Shown: positions 18,450-28,611 of the stretch, piece by piece
Layout of the letters: each line of letters starts with the position of its first letter
Numbering within the stretch: the stretch's first letter is position 1
Assembly: GCA_016930595.1 (NCBI GenBank)
Contig: JAFGGJ010000081.1
Span: forward strand, 1 to 59,522
DNA length: 59,522 bases
Source: Planctomycetota bacterium
GTDB lineage: Bacteria > Planctomycetota > SZUA-567 > JAFGGJ01
Direction of reading: 5' to 3'
The notes under the pieces: model-generated
What the model was told of the DNA's origin: nothing
The model's database searches: none
What the model saw: only the letters and a program-made list of their open reading frames with translations
Made by a program: the position numbers and the translations under genes

Positions 18450-19400
18450 ATGGCGAAAGAGAAAACGCTGCCGGCGGTGAAGACCGCGAAAGGAACGGAA
18501 GACAGATCCCCGGTCTTCTACCTTTCGCCGGAATGGCTGGCAAGGGTAAAGAGCCTGGAATTCCGCGCGAGGCTGGTGGTGGAAGGTTTTCTGGTGGGCC
18601 TGCACCGGAGCCCGTACAAGGGATTCAGCGTAGAGTTCAGCGAACACCGGTCGTACGTGCCTGGAGACGACCCGCGCCGGATAGACTGGAAGGTCTACGG
18701 GCGGACACGCCGCCTGTTCGTGAAAGAATACCGCGCCGAAACCAATCTCGACGCCTATTTTCTGATGGATTCATCGCTCAGCATGAACTACGGCACGCCG
18801 GTGAGCAAGGCTGAATACGGGGGTACGTGCGCGGCAGCGCTGGCGCTGCTTCTGTACCTGCAGGGGGACCGGACGGGGATGGTGGCGGTGGAGGAAGGAG
18901 GCAAGGAAGGGTCTTTTCTGCGGGCGCGCGGCCGCAGGCAGGACCTGGCCCACCTGTACAGGGAGATTTCACGGCTGCCGGGCCGGCCTGGAGCGGCGGT
19001 GGACGCGCTTCTCATGCGGAGCGCCGACATTCTAAAGAAACGCGGCCTTGTTACCGTCGTCAGCGATTTCCTGGCGCCGCTCGATGAAATCCGCCGCGGG
19101 CTGGGCAGGCTGCGGCACCGCGGGCACGACATCATCCTCCTGTGGGTCCTTAGCGAAGAGGAACACACCTTTCCCTTTTCCCAGCCGGCCGTCTTCGTGG
19201 AACCCGAAACGGGCAGACGGATAATCACGGAGCCCGACGCCGTAAGAGCATCCTACCTTGCGGCGCTCGAGGAACATCGCCGCGGATTGCAGGACATCGC
19301 CCGAGACATGGAAACCGACCTGGTGGAACTGCGTACCGACAGAAACTACGCCATCGCCCTGGACGACTTCCTCCAGCGCCGCGGCTCCGGAAAGGTCTGA
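18450..19400 (+). CDS. DUF58 domain-containing protein
   Basis: A 316-residue protein with the DUF58 signature YVPGDDPRRIDWKVYGR at about residue 70 and a von Willebrand A-like continuation LDAYFLMDSSLSMNYG (MIDAS-type D-x-S-x-S). DUF58 proteins sit in Bat-type operons with MoxR ATPases and are thought to take part in assembly or activation of periplasmic or membrane complexes. Here it is the first of four tightly packed genes, but no MoxR gene precedes it in the window. The next gene starts 2 bp after its stop. Confidence 0.92.
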   Translation: MAKEKTLPAVKTAKGTEDRSPVFYLSPEWLARVKSLEFRARLVVEGFLVGLHRSPYKGFSVEFSEHRSYVPGDDPRRIDWKVYGRTRRLFVKEYRAETNLDAYFLMDSSLSMNYGTPVSKAEYGGTCAAALALLLYLQGDRTGMVAVEEGGKEGSFLRARGRRQDLAHLYREISRLPGRPGAAVDALLMRSADILKKRGLVTVVSDFLAPLDEIRRGLGRLRHRGHDIILLWVLSEEEHTFPFSQPAVFVEPETGRRIITEPDAVRASYLAALEEHRRGLQDIARDMETDLVELRTDRNYAIALDDFLQRRGSGKV

Positions 19401-19402
19401 GC

Positions 19403-21415
19403 ATGTCGTGGCTGGCATACACAGCCCTGTTCGCCATGCCGGCCGTGCTGATCCCGGTAATACTGCATTTTCTGGGCCGGCCGACGCCCGTCGAGACACT
19501 GTTTCCGGCGATTCAGTTCCTGCTGCGGAAGAAGGTCGCCGCGGCGCGCATCTACACATTGCGCGAAATAATCATCCTGTTGTGCAGGATGGCGGTGATA
19601 GCCGTTGCGGTGCTGATTATCGCGGGTCCGAAAATCGACGTGTCGCTGCCGACATGTACCGAGAAGGACGTGATAAGCCGCGACGTGATTCTTTTCCTGG
19701 ACAATTCGCCCACGTCGGCCTACAAGCCGCCGGAAGTGGCGGGATCGGGCATTACGGCATTCGACCTCTACCGGGACCTGGCTCTGACGATCGCGTCGCG
19801 AGTCAGCGACGACCGGCCCATATCCCTGATGCCGGTGGACCCGAACAAAGCGGTGTCGGTCAACCGCAGCCTGTACCATGACCAGGTCCGCGCGGCGCTG
19901 AGGGCGGCCGGCCCGGGCCATCTTGCGGACATAGACGGCGTGTTTGCCGGGGCGTATTCCGGGCCCGCGCTGAACAGGGACGCGCTGCGGCCTGCGCTGG
20001 TCGCTCTCTCGATGGCGGACCTGTCCGCGACCGAAATCGACAAGGACCGCGTAACCGTGCTCCAGTGCCGGCCGCTGGCCAGGATGGCCGCGCCCAGGAA
20101 CTACGCGATCACGGGGGGGGAATTTTTTCTGGGCAGCAGTCCTTTCAGCCGAAACGGAGTGGCGCTGGACGTAATGCTGCCGCCGGGGTCGTCCGGCGCC
20201 CGGGTGACACTGCTGGTGGACGGTACGGTGCAAGACGCCGCCGACTGCCCTCGTACCGGCGATGGAAGCGAAACGTGCCGCGTGAAGCTTTCGTTCACGC
20301 TGCCCGAAGCACGCGACGCCCTGCTAGAAGCACGGCTCGATCCGCCCGACGCTCTGCCTGGAGACAACACGTACCGGGCCGTAATAAACGTGCCTCCATG
20401 GCCGACGATGACCGGGCACGATCTGCCGCCGGGAGGAAGACTCGACACCGCCCTAGAAGCCCTGCGGTCCGCCGCGGGCGGGCATGAGAACCCCGAAAGC
20501 AAGGTTCACGTGTTTCTGGCGCGCGGCGGGGAGATAGCCGGCCTGAGCGGCCTTTCCGACGAAATAAGCCGTGGCGCCGGATGCATCGTGTTCCTGGCGG
20601 GCAAGACGGTGGAACCGGCGGACATGAAAGGTTTCCTGCCGGCAGACCCCGTGGAAACGCCGCGTGCGGCGCCGGTCGCCCGTGGTCTCGGTTTTGCGCT
20701 GAGCGTAGAAAGCAGCCTGTCGGCGGCACTGGCGGACGCGGGAATCACGTCCGGGAAGAACGAATCCATCCTGCAGGCGCTGTCCGGAACGTCGCTTTAT
20801 CCGCTGGATACAAGGGCTGGATCTGCGGTGCTGCTGTCGGTGGAAAAGCAGCCCGTGGTACTGCAGCGCACGTGGGGCAGGGGCAGGGTCGTTGTGGTCG
20901 GGATGGACCCCGAAGCGCCCGAATCGCCTTTCGCCCGTGCGCCTGGGACGCTCCTGCCGTTCATCTCGGAAACAGCTTTCCGGACGATCGGCTGGCACCC
21001 GACGGCCCTCGTCGGCACCGTGGGGAGGGACACAAAGATCTTCGTCGGCAACCGGATAGGCGACAGGCAGGCGGAAGTCCTGCACCCCGGCGAGCAGACC
21101 TGGCGGCCACTGTACATAGAGCGGCCCGTGGGGGCGCTGGAACTCGGCTTTTCCACGTACATCGACGGGTGGTGGAAGGTCCGCCTCGAGAATCCCGGGG
21201 CAGGTTTCCTGTCCTGGACGGTCGGGATCAACCCTGCGCCGACGCCGGCCCTGGCGGACCCGGCCGCGCTGCTGTCCCCCGGCGAAACGCTCGACAAGCT
21301 GAGCGAAGCGTCGCAGAGCGACCTGACCGGTCCGCTCGGCATCCTGCTGCTCATACTGGCGCTAGTTGAAATTGCAGCCGGCAATCACCTGTTCAGGAGG
21401 ACCGTCCGTGAATGA
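19403..21415 (+). CDS. BatA-domain membrane protein
   Basis: A 670-residue protein whose N terminus is the BatA (aerotolerance regulator N-terminal) module: a first membrane helix then PVILHFLGRPTPVETLFPAI and a second helix at about 60-78. A VWA-like part follows, and the C terminus has a third hydrophobic segment (ILLLILALVEIAAG, about 650-665). This is the usual second member of the DUF58-BatA-VWA cluster of Planctomycetes-like genomes. Role inferred as part of a membrane complex of unknown substrate. Its 3' end overlaps the next start by 8 bp. Confidence 0.85.
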   Translation: MSWLAYTALFAMPAVLIPVILHFLGRPTPVETLFPAIQFLLRKKVAAARIYTLREIIILLCRMAVIAVAVLIIAGPKIDVSLPTCTEKDVISRDVILFLDNSPTSAYKPPEVAGSGITAFDLYRDLALTIASRVSDDRPISLMPVDPNKAVSVNRSLYHDQVRAALRAAGPGHLADIDGVFAGAYSGPALNRDALRPALVALSMADLSATEIDKDRVTVLQCRPLARMAAPRNYAITGGEFFLGSSPFSRNGVALDVMLPPGSSGARVTLLVDGTVQDAADCPRTGDGSETCRVKLSFTLPEARDALLEARLDPPDALPGDNTYRAVINVPPWPTMTGHDLPPGGRLDTALEALRSAAGGHENPESKVHVFLARGGEIAGLSGLSDEISRGAGCIVFLAGKTVEPADMKGFLPADPVETPRAAPVARGLGFALSVESSLSAALADAGITSGKNESILQALSGTSLYPLDTRAGSAVLLSVEKQPVVLQRTWGRGRVVVVGMDPEAPESPFARAPGTLLPFISETAFRTIGWHPTALVGTVGRDTKIFVGNRIGDRQAEVLHPGEQTWRPLYIERPVGALELGFSTYIDGWWKVRLENPGAGFLSWTVGINPAPTPALADPAALLSPGETLDKLSEASQSDLTGPLGILLLILALVEIAAGNHLFRRTVRE

Positions 21416-23540
21416 CGGACTCCACTTCGCCGGGATCTACCCTTGGTGGGCGGTGGTATCGGTCTTTACGGCGGTGCTGGTGTTCACGGTTTTCTCGTAC
21501 CGGCGCGCCTACCGGTGGCTGCCGGGAGGGCGGCGTGCGGCCCTGATCGCCCTGCGCTTCTGCTGGCTTGCCGCCATAACGCTGGCGGTGCTGCGGCCGG
21601 AGATACAGGTAATCCGCAAAGTCCGCGACGTGCCATCGCTGATAATCCTGGTGGACCGGTCGCTCTCGATGGCCGAACAGGATGAAATGGGCGGATACCC
21701 GCGCTACGGGCAGGCGCTGGCGGCAGTGGATGCGGTGTGGCCGGAATTGAACCGCGCCAAGGACAGGTTTCAGATCACGCTCGGCGCCTTCGGCGACGAA
21801 CCCGGCCAGTTCCGCGACCCGGCGAGCATGCCCGCGGCCGACGCCGGCAGCACGGACCTTGCAGAGGCGCTCGAGTGGGTTGCGGTCCGGTCCAGCCTGC
21901 CGTCGGTGGGCCTTGTCCTGTTCAGCGACGGGGCGGCGGACGATTACCCGGCGGTCATAAGGGCCGCCGAAAGGCTGAAGAGCATGCAGCTGCCCATATA
22001 CGCCGCAGGCATGGGGCGTCCCAGTCTTTCGCCCGACACGTGGATAGCCGGAGTGCACGTTCCGGAAGCCGTGCCGGCGCGAGAGAAGACCTCCATCTCG
22101 GTGGACGTCGCCTACTCGCTTCCGGCGGTGGGCACGCGGGAAGGGCGAATGGTCCTGCTGGAAGACGGTATCGTGCTGGACACCGGGCCCGTTACCTACT
22201 ATGGGCTGGGCGACATAAGAAACCTGCCGATCGACTACACGCCCAGTTCCCCCGGCTACCACGAACTGGAAGTGCGCCTGCGGCCGCTGCGCGGGGAAAC
22301 CCGGCTCGAAAACAACATCACACACCGGGTCGTGCAGGTTCTGCCCGTGGACGTATCCGTGCTTATACTTTCACAGGGCTTCTCGCCGGAAACCGCTTTC
22401 CTGTCGGAAACGCTTTCGGGGATGCCGGGCGTCCGCGTCACCACACGTGCCGTTTTTCCGGCATCGGCTCGACGGCCGTTCGACGAGAAGCAGCAGGAGC
22501 CCACACGGAGTTACGACGTGGTGGTGCTGGAATGCCGGACGCCTCCGGCGCTCCATGATCCGGAAATCCGGGCGCTGGAAAGCTTTGTCCGCAAGGGAGG
22601 CGGGCTGCTGTTCCTTCCCGGGCCCGGGGTCCGGGAAAAGATCGACATCCTGAACGGCATCCTGGGGGCCGAGGTATCGCTGGAAAGAAGAATCCCCCCC
22701 GGGGGCATACCGCTGATTCCCGGCGAAGACATGTCTTCGATAGCCGCCCTGTCGTCGAAGCCGGCTGAGAACCGCAACCTGTGGGCCAGGATGCCTCCCC
22801 TCAGGCACATATTCACACTATCCGGCCTGAAAGATTCTGCCGTGCCGCTGAGGAGCGCGTCCGGGGAACCGGCCCTCGCCATCAAACAGGTCGGCAAAGG
22901 CTCCGTGGCCATAATGCTGGCGGGGCCGACCTACCGGTGGCAACTCGCCGCCGATTCGCGCCCCGAACTTTACGCCCGCTTCGTGCGCAGCCTGATCTCG
23001 CATATCGCCAGGCGCTCCGACGACGAGCGCCGGCTGGAGCTCCGGCCGTCCAGTCTCTTCTACAAGTCCGGAGAGTCCGTGAGTGTTTCCGTCGCGGGGC
23101 CGGAAACGCTGCAGAAAGCCGCGGTCCTGCTGTCGCGTTCCGGCATCAAGCTCGACGAAACAGCCGTGGACATGGAAAAGGGCGCCGGGGTCTACACGCC
23201 GCCCATCGAACTTACTGGCGGAGTATACCGTCTGCACGCCGCCGCAGAAGACCTCGTCACGGACGCGGCCTTCTTCATCGAGGAACTGGCCGGCGAAGCC
23301 GACCACACAGTTCCGGAACACGCCCTGCTCGAACGCCTTGCCGGCATAACCGGAGGACGCTTCAAGCACGGCCGGGACGGGGGCATAGAGCTCCTGAAAG
23401 ACCGCATCGCCCAGCCTCCGCCTCCGCCGCGCTTCGTGGTGAAAGACATCCCTGTAATACCCTTCTATTTCTATCTTTCACTCTTCCTGGCGGCAGCCGG
23501 CAGCGAATGGTACCTGCGCAGAAGGTGGGGGCTGGTATGA
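21408..23540 (+). CDS. VWA and glutamine-amidotransferase-like membrane protein
   Basis: A 710-residue protein starting at GTG 21408, with AGGAGG (21395-21400) 7 bases upstream and an 8-bp overlap with the previous gene. Two membrane helices (about 12-30 and 45-62) are followed by a VWA domain with the MIDAS motif LVDRSLSMAEQD at about residue 82. A class-I glutamine-amidotransferase-like fold follows at about 320-560 (YDVVVLECRT, GGGLLFLPGPG), a combination common to the third gene of this cluster. A C-terminal membrane helix follows at about 690. Coupled translation and order argue for one complex with its neighbours. Confidence 0.82.
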   Translation: MNDGLHFAGIYPWWAVVSVFTAVLVFTVFSYRRAYRWLPGGRRAALIALRFCWLAAITLAVLRPEIQVIRKVRDVPSLIILVDRSLSMAEQDEMGGYPRYGQALAAVDAVWPELNRAKDRFQITLGAFGDEPGQFRDPASMPAADAGSTDLAEALEWVAVRSSLPSVGLVLFSDGAADDYPAVIRAAERLKSMQLPIYAAGMGRPSLSPDTWIAGVHVPEAVPAREKTSISVDVAYSLPAVGTREGRMVLLEDGIVLDTGPVTYYGLGDIRNLPIDYTPSSPGYHELEVRLRPLRGETRLENNITHRVVQVLPVDVSVLILSQGFSPETAFLSETLSGMPGVRVTTRAVFPASARRPFDEKQQEPTRSYDVVVLECRTPPALHDPEIRALESFVRKGGGLLFLPGPGVREKIDILNGILGAEVSLERRIPPGGIPLIPGEDMSSIAALSSKPAENRNLWARMPPLRHIFTLSGLKDSAVPLRSASGEPALAIKQVGKGSVAIMLAGPTYRWQLAADSRPELYARFVRSLISHIARRSDDERRLELRPSSLFYKSGESVSVSVAGPETLQKAAVLLSRSGIKLDETAVDMEKGAGVYTPPIELTGGVYRLHAAAEDLVTDAAFFIEELAGEADHTVPEHALLERLAGITGGRFKHGRDGGIELLKDRIAQPPPPPRFVVKDIPVIPFYFYLSLFLAAAGSEWYLRRRWGLV

Positions 23541-25540
23541 GACACCGGACGGCGTGGAAGAGAGTCCGCGAGCATCTTCCCCCGCCGCTATATGCGGCGC
23601 TTGCCGAACTGCTGCGACAGTACCGCACAATAGGCATCATCCTCGCCCTTGAACTCGCCGCCGTCACGCTCCTCGGCGCCGGACTTGCGGTCATTGCCGC
23701 CGACTGGATCCTGGTACTGTCGAGATGGTGCCGTTACGTGCTGAGGGACGTTATCGCGCTGGGAGCGGCAACGGCCACGGTTGCGGTGCTGGCTGCGCGG
23801 TTCCGCCCGCTGAGTCCCGCGCGCTGGGCGCTCAGCGTCGAGAAGCTCCTGCCCGCCATGAAAGGCCGCCTGGCCACCGCCGCCGAACTGGCTTCCACGG
23901 CATCGGGGCCGTCGCGGATGATGAACTTTATTTCCGGCCAGGCCGAACGCGTGATTGCAGGTACGCCGGCCATCGAAATACCTCTCGCCCCGCTCCGGAA
24001 ACCCGGCATGACGGTTGGACTCCTTGCGGTGGCGGCGTTGACATGGTGGGCCGTAGCCGGGAGCCGTTTCGAACGCGCCGTCATGCGGCTTCTGTTCCCG
24101 GGGTCGGGGATCGCCGCGCCCACACAGTTAACCATCAGTGACGTGCAGCCGGGCAACGTCCGCATCAGGAGAGGCGACGTGCTGCGTGCGTCGTGTGCGA
24201 CCGCCGGCGGCGAAGTCGAAGAAATCTTTCTTGTCATCCGAGCCGGCGGCGACGACCTGAGAATCCTCGGCGCCCCCGACGAAACCGGCCGTTACAGCGC
24301 CGTTTCCCCGCCGCTGGACCGTTCCGGCATCTATTTCTTTGAAGCCCCCGCCAAGACTCGGAGCGATGAGTTCAGGGTGGAAGCCCTTCCGCCGGCCCGA
24401 GTGACTTCCGTGCGATTCGTCATCAACCCGCCTGAATACACGGGCAGGGACTCATATGAAATGGGTGCCGACCCCGTGGTTCTCGAAAGCTCCGGGATAA
24501 GCGTCACGGCGTTCACCAACAGGCCGGCCTTCAAGGGCATACTGCATCTCGGCGAAAGGGAGATACCGCTCAAGTCCACGCCCGACGGCCTGAGCGGGCA
24601 GTTCTCCCTGACGGGCTCTTCCACATCGTACACCGTGCGTTTTGTCGATTCGGACGGATTCCCGTCGGAAGACCTGCCGCCGCATCTTATCGCCGTGAAA
24701 ACGGACCGGCCCCCGGAGCCCTCCATTACTGCGCCTGCGCAGGGAGACAGCTTTGAGCCGGGGTCGTCCATACCGGTTTTCGTCAAGGTCTTCGACGATT
24801 ACGGTGTTGCTTCGGCTTCGCTCGACGTCTCTTCCGCGGATACGTCCCAGGCCCCCCCCGTCACGAAAGAGCTGCCCCGTCTCAAGCTGCAACCGGGGCG
24901 AGAGCCGGGCCTGTTCGTCGGCGCCGTTCCCCCCGAATACCTGCCCCGCGTGCAGGGCACCCTGTCTCTGACGCCAGTTGCCGCGGACAACTGTCCCTTC
25001 CGCCTGCAGGAAGCTCGCGGGAAACCTGTATCCATCCAGATCTCAGGCGCTTCGCCTGCCGGAGGAGACCGTTCCGAAGACGAGCGGAACCGGGAGAAAA
25101 GCCTGGAGTTACTGGCTACGATCGACGAACTGGCCGCTGCCAGGAACCGTACTGAAGATCCCCATGTACGCGAGGAAATCGACAAGACGCTCGACCAGGC
25201 GCTCCAGGGTCTTGAGCAGGCATCTGAGCCGCTTGCTTCCGCGGACCCGGCCCTGAGGGATGCCATAGACAACGTCTCTTCCCTTGTCCGGTCCGAGGCG
25301 CCCTACCGCCGGATTCGCGAGGCTGTGCACAGGGTAAGAACCATCCTCTCCCCGGACACGCGCCCGCTGACGCCTGAAGACACCTTCGTCGTAACGCCAT
25401 CCGCCGGCGACAGTTCCGAACCGGTGTCCCCGCCCGATGCAAAACACGTCGAACAACTGCCTGACCCGCCCGGTCTTTCGGAGGGCTACAAGCGCCTGAT
25501 GAAAGTCTACCGGAGACTTTCGGGGGAGGAAGAACCCTAG
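23537..25540 (+). CDS. DUF4175-like large membrane protein of the Bat-type operon
   Basis: A 667-residue protein. ATG 23537 overlaps the preceding TGA as ATGA, so translation is coupled. Hydrophobic segments lie at about 30-58, 63-80 and 155-170; then come beta-rich regions (VRFVINPPEYTGRDSYEMGA) reminiscent of the immunoglobulin-like parts of DUF4175/BatD-like proteins. The last 170 residues are charged and helical (EDERNREKSLELLATIDELA). It closes the four-gene operon. No enzymatic motif is seen; a scaffold or surface role is inferred from position. Confidence 0.7.
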   Translation: MRHRTAWKRVREHLPPPLYAALAELLRQYRTIGIILALELAAVTLLGAGLAVIAADWILVLSRWCRYVLRDVIALGAATATVAVLAARFRPLSPARWALSVEKLLPAMKGRLATAAELASTASGPSRMMNFISGQAERVIAGTPAIEIPLAPLRKPGMTVGLLAVAALTWWAVAGSRFERAVMRLLFPGSGIAAPTQLTISDVQPGNVRIRRGDVLRASCATAGGEVEEIFLVIRAGGDDLRILGAPDETGRYSAVSPPLDRSGIYFFEAPAKTRSDEFRVEALPPARVTSVRFVINPPEYTGRDSYEMGADPVVLESSGISVTAFTNRPAFKGILHLGEREIPLKSTPDGLSGQFSLTGSSTSYTVRFVDSDGFPSEDLPPHLIAVKTDRPPEPSITAPAQGDSFEPGSSIPVFVKVFDDYGVASASLDVSSADTSQAPPVTKELPRLKLQPGREPGLFVGAVPPEYLPRVQGTLSLTPVAADNCPFRLQEARGKPVSIQISGASPAGGDRSEDERNREKSLELLATIDELAAARNRTEDPHVREEIDKTLDQALQGLEQASEPLASADPALRDAIDNVSSLVRSEAPYRRIREAVHRVRTILSPDTRPLTPEDTFVVTPSAGDSSEPVSPPDAKHVEQLPDPPGLSEGYKRLMKVYRRLSGEEEP

Positions 25541-25580
25541 TGTCCGAGAAATTGTTCCGATCCAATCAGGAGGAACGCCC

Positions 25581-26522
25581 TTGAAAGACCGCCACCGGGT
25601 ACTCTTCTCACCGCTGAACATAGGGGGCCGGATTCTGCGCAACCGCCTTGTCGCGCCGCCCATGGTCCAGTTGCGTCCGATAACCTCGCCGGCCGGCCTC
25701 AAGTGGTACTCGGATCTGGCGGGCGGGACGGGACTCGTAATTGTCGAAGCAACCGGGGTTCCCCTGTTCGGTGACACGCTAAGCGTTCAAAAACTGGCCC
25801 GTCTGGCCGAGGCTATCCACGGGCAAGGCGCCCTGGCGGCCGTGCAGCTCTTCCCCCTCGCCCACCTGAAGGAACCCGCCGCTCCGGATTCGCTTTCCGC
25901 CGCGGATATCATCCTGATCCTGGAACAGTTCGCCCACGCCGCGAAAATATGCCGTGACGCCGGGTTTGACGGAGTCGAGCCGCATGGTGCGCACGGCTTC
26001 CTGATCAACCAGTTCTTTATGCCCGGAAAGAACCACAGAACCGACGGATACGGGGGCTCGCCGGATGCACGCGGCCGCTTTGCCGTTGAAATCTGCCGTT
26101 CCATAAAACAAGCCGTCAGCGACGACCTTCTTCTTCTGTACAGGCACACGCCCACGGGCGACGACTACTCGATCGACGATAGTCTCGCCTTCGCCCACTC
26201 TCTCGCGGACGCCGGCATTGACATACTGGACGTTTCCCCGGCGCGCGGCCGTGTGGCCGCTGAGCTTGCCGCCCCCTTCAAAAAGACCCTGCCGGTCCCT
26301 GTGATCGCCGTCGGAGGCATGGAAGACCCCGACGCCGCATCGGAAGCCCTTGCGGAACGGCGCTGCGACATGGCCGCGCTCGGCAGGGCGCTTATTGCGG
26401 ACCCGCTCTGGCCGGAAAAAGTCCGCGACGAACGCATCGACGAGATTTTTCAATGCGTCAAGTGCAACGGCTGTTTCGAATACCTGCATGCGGGCGAACA
26501 GGTTTCCTGCGCCCAGCGCTGA
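25581..26522 (+). CDS. NADH:flavin oxidoreductase, Old Yellow Enzyme family
   Basis: A 313-residue FMN TIM barrel: LFSPLNIGGRILRNRLVAPP at the start, FDGVEPHGAHGFLINQFF, then NHRTDGYGGSPDARGRFAVE, the family hallmark. Near the C terminus CVKCNGCFEYLHAGEQVSC recalls the 4Fe-4S cysteines of the dienoyl-CoA/trimethylamine dehydrogenase branch, but the second FAD/NAD half of those enzymes is absent and the protein ends right after. TTG 25581 is preceded by AGGAGG. The gene ends 4 bp before a convergent gene. Substrate unknown. Confidence 0.88.
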   Translation: MKDRHRVLFSPLNIGGRILRNRLVAPPMVQLRPITSPAGLKWYSDLAGGTGLVIVEATGVPLFGDTLSVQKLARLAEAIHGQGALAAVQLFPLAHLKEPAAPDSLSAADIILILEQFAHAAKICRDAGFDGVEPHGAHGFLINQFFMPGKNHRTDGYGGSPDARGRFAVEICRSIKQAVSDDLLLLYRHTPTGDDYSIDDSLAFAHSLADAGIDILDVSPARGRVAAELAAPFKKTLPVPVIAVGGMEDPDAASEALAERRCDMAALGRALIADPLWPEKVRDERIDEIFQCVKCNGCFEYLHAGEQVSCAQR

Positions 26523-26526
26523 CGCG

Positions 26527-28509
26527 CTACAGCAGCAATACGAAATCCCACGTGTAGAGCGGTTTTTCGAGTACCAGCCGCTCTCCTTCCATGCGGGCGG
26601 CCAGCCTGGCGCCGCCGGCATCCGCCTGGATCACCCGCTCCGGGCGGCTCATTCCGTGCGGCAGTCGTACCCCGAACTCGCTTATCGGGTCGGCGCTGCC
26701 GTTCCATACCGCCCCGCGCCATACGCAGCCGTCCGTAAGGAATTGCGGCACCAGCCACGCTCCGCCATGGACGCTGCCATAATGGTTGTCGACATCAAGG
26801 AAAGCAGCCATCTTCCGCAGCTGTGCGGCCCTCTGGATCGTCATCGTGACGCCCGCGTTGGCGTCCCATGGGACCGTGATCACGCGCCCGCCCAGCGAAT
26901 TCCTGTAGACTATCGCGCCGTGACCCACCACTTCCTGCCTGGGATTGCGCAGTTCGCTTACCGCGCGGGCGCCTTCCGCCGGTTCGCCCTGAAGCAGCCT
27001 GGCGGCGAACCCGTGGCTCAATGCGACCTGCGCCCCGTCGCGCAGGGCAAAATCCGCGTCCGTACAGCGCTCGATGGCATACAAGACATCTTCGGACGAT
27101 ATCATGCTGCACGCGCTGATGCCGATCAATTCACCGAATCCCCGTTCACAAAGTATTTTCGCCGCTTCCCCGTCCAGCAGGACACCGCGTGAAAGCCACT
27201 CTTCTATTTCGCCGTCGTCAAAACTCCATACCACCGGGCCGCCCAGAGCGTTCACGTATTCGGACGCCCTCATTGAAAACGCGATTCCCGCCGCTCCCAG
27301 CCATTCCGCCCAACCCTTGGACGGGCACATCAGGGACTGCCACCGGCCGCTGCCGTCGGTGTGAATCCTGCGGCCCATGTCTTCCGACCACGGCACACCA
27401 ACGCCGACCGGTTTGAGCGACACCGGGAACTCGTCTGCGATCAGGTCGCACGTATCCCGGCACCCGGCCAAGAAGCGAGCGCGCTCGGGTTCGTCGTCGA
27501 GGCGGTTGCCCAGGAAGGCGTACAGGCTGATATTGAGGTTGGTGGATCCCAGGACGTGCCCCATGGCCATCTGTGCGGCCGTTTCACTGAAAGGCTTATG
27601 CCACCGGCCGCAATAACCGTTGTCTATTTCCGGTCCGCTTTCCACTTCCGGCGGCTGTATAACCCTGTTCTGGTCCAGGCTCGCGATGAAGGCGCTGATT
27701 GAACGTCCCAGCGTCTCGTCGTATGAGCAGAAGGCCGGGCGGTGCACGGGGGGCGCATCACCGCCGAAGGCTTTCCACCATTCCTTCCACCGGCGCCCTT
27801 CCGCTCCGTGGGCTTCCATGTAGCTGGACATCAGGCCCAGGCGAGTACCGGTTTCCGCCAGTATCCGCCTCCAGCCGCTTATCATTTCCACCTGGGTCTC
27901 GTCCCACATGTCCAGCCAGATTTTCCGCCAGGGATGCGGTTCCCCCGGGGCCGTACAGTTGGCCACTATTTCCTGCCGCGTCGCGTCCGTGCCCGCCCGC
28001 CGGTTGAATTCCGCGACGTGCAGCGGGCAGAAACAGCCGCCCCAGTCCAGCGGAGCGTGGTTGTGAAAACGGATATCGTCGTCAATCCATACGACCCTGA
28101 ATCCTTCCCCGGCGTAGAGCCTGAGGGTGTCTTCATAGTAGGCACGCCAGCCTGCATCGAGAGGACAGACGGTAACCCTGCATTCCCGGCCGTCGGGCCC
28201 CACCATAGTCTGCCAGTCCTGCCCGGCCTTGAGTTTTCTGCCGCCGTCCCTGTGGAGGATGGTGTGCCACGGGTTGGCGCTCACCATCACGCCTGCGTCG
28301 GCAACCGCCTGTCTGTAAGGCCGCGACCTGTCCAGCCACAGGCTGATTCTTTCAAGCGGCTCATGCCCGTCATTCTGCTCCTCGGCGAAAAAGAAGAACA
28401 TTATCTCGTCCACGGGGGCAATCCGCACAAGTTCCAGGAGCTGCGCCTTCACCTCATCCGGATCCTCATGCGGCCCGAATTGTATTCTCAATGTGAAATG
28501 ACTTGGCAT
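26527..28509 (-). CDS. Glycoside hydrolase-like TIM-barrel protein
   Basis: A 660-residue cytoplasmic protein (no signal peptide). The N-terminal half looks like a TIM barrel of the beta-galactosidase-like superfamily: VDEIMFFFFAEEQNDGHEPL, RVVWIDDDIRFHNHAPLDWG and LGLMSSYMEAHGAEG. The segment VGVGVPWSEDMGRRIHTDG (about 385) and a glutamine-amidotransferase-like middle (GFGELIGISAC) resemble GH42-type trimerisation regions. The better start is ATG 28509, 6 bases after AGGGAG; the ATG at 28515 would touch the binding site. Family and substrate are not assigned. Divergent from glnA. Confidence 0.6.
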   Translation of the reverse strand: MPSHFTLRIQFGPHEDPDEVKAQLLELVRIAPVDEIMFFFFAEEQNDGHEPLERISLWLDRSRPYRQAVADAGVMVSANPWHTILHRDGGRKLKAGQDWQTMVGPDGRECRVTVCPLDAGWRAYYEDTLRLYAGEGFRVVWIDDDIRFHNHAPLDWGGCFCPLHVAEFNRRAGTDATRQEIVANCTAPGEPHPWRKIWLDMWDETQVEMISGWRRILAETGTRLGLMSSYMEAHGAEGRRWKEWWKAFGGDAPPVHRPAFCSYDETLGRSISAFIASLDQNRVIQPPEVESGPEIDNGYCGRWHKPFSETAAQMAMGHVLGSTNLNISLYAFLGNRLDDEPERARFLAGCRDTCDLIADEFPVSLKPVGVGVPWSEDMGRRIHTDGSGRWQSLMCPSKGWAEWLGAAGIAFSMRASEYVNALGGPVVWSFDDGEIEEWLSRGVLLDGEAAKILCERGFGELIGISACSMISSEDVLYAIERCTDADFALRDGAQVALSHGFAARLLQGEPAEGARAVSELRNPRQEVVGHGAIVYRNSLGGRVITVPWDANAGVTMTIQRAAQLRKMAAFLDVDNHYGSVHGGAWLVPQFLTDGCVWRGAVWNGSADPISEFGVRLPHGMSRPERVIQADAGGARLAARMEGERLVLEKPLYTWDFVLLL

Positions 28510-28542
28510 GAACATCTCCCTGTTTTCGCGGTTCCGCGTTGA

Positions 28543-28570
28543 ATGTTAAGTCCGGCCGGCAATAGCGCAA
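28543..28570 (-). promoter_or_regulatory. Possible promoter of the divergent glycosidase-like gene, overlapping a GCGCAA half-site
   Basis: On the minus strand: TTGCGC (28570-28565), 16-bp spacer, TAACAT (28548-28543). The -35-like box is itself a half-site of the palindromes upstream of glnA, so one protein might touch both promoters. Match quality is modest. Confidence 0.3.
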
Positions 28571-28611
28571 ACCTGTTTTTTTCTTGAATTCGCGCCATGC
28601 GTCCGGTAATA

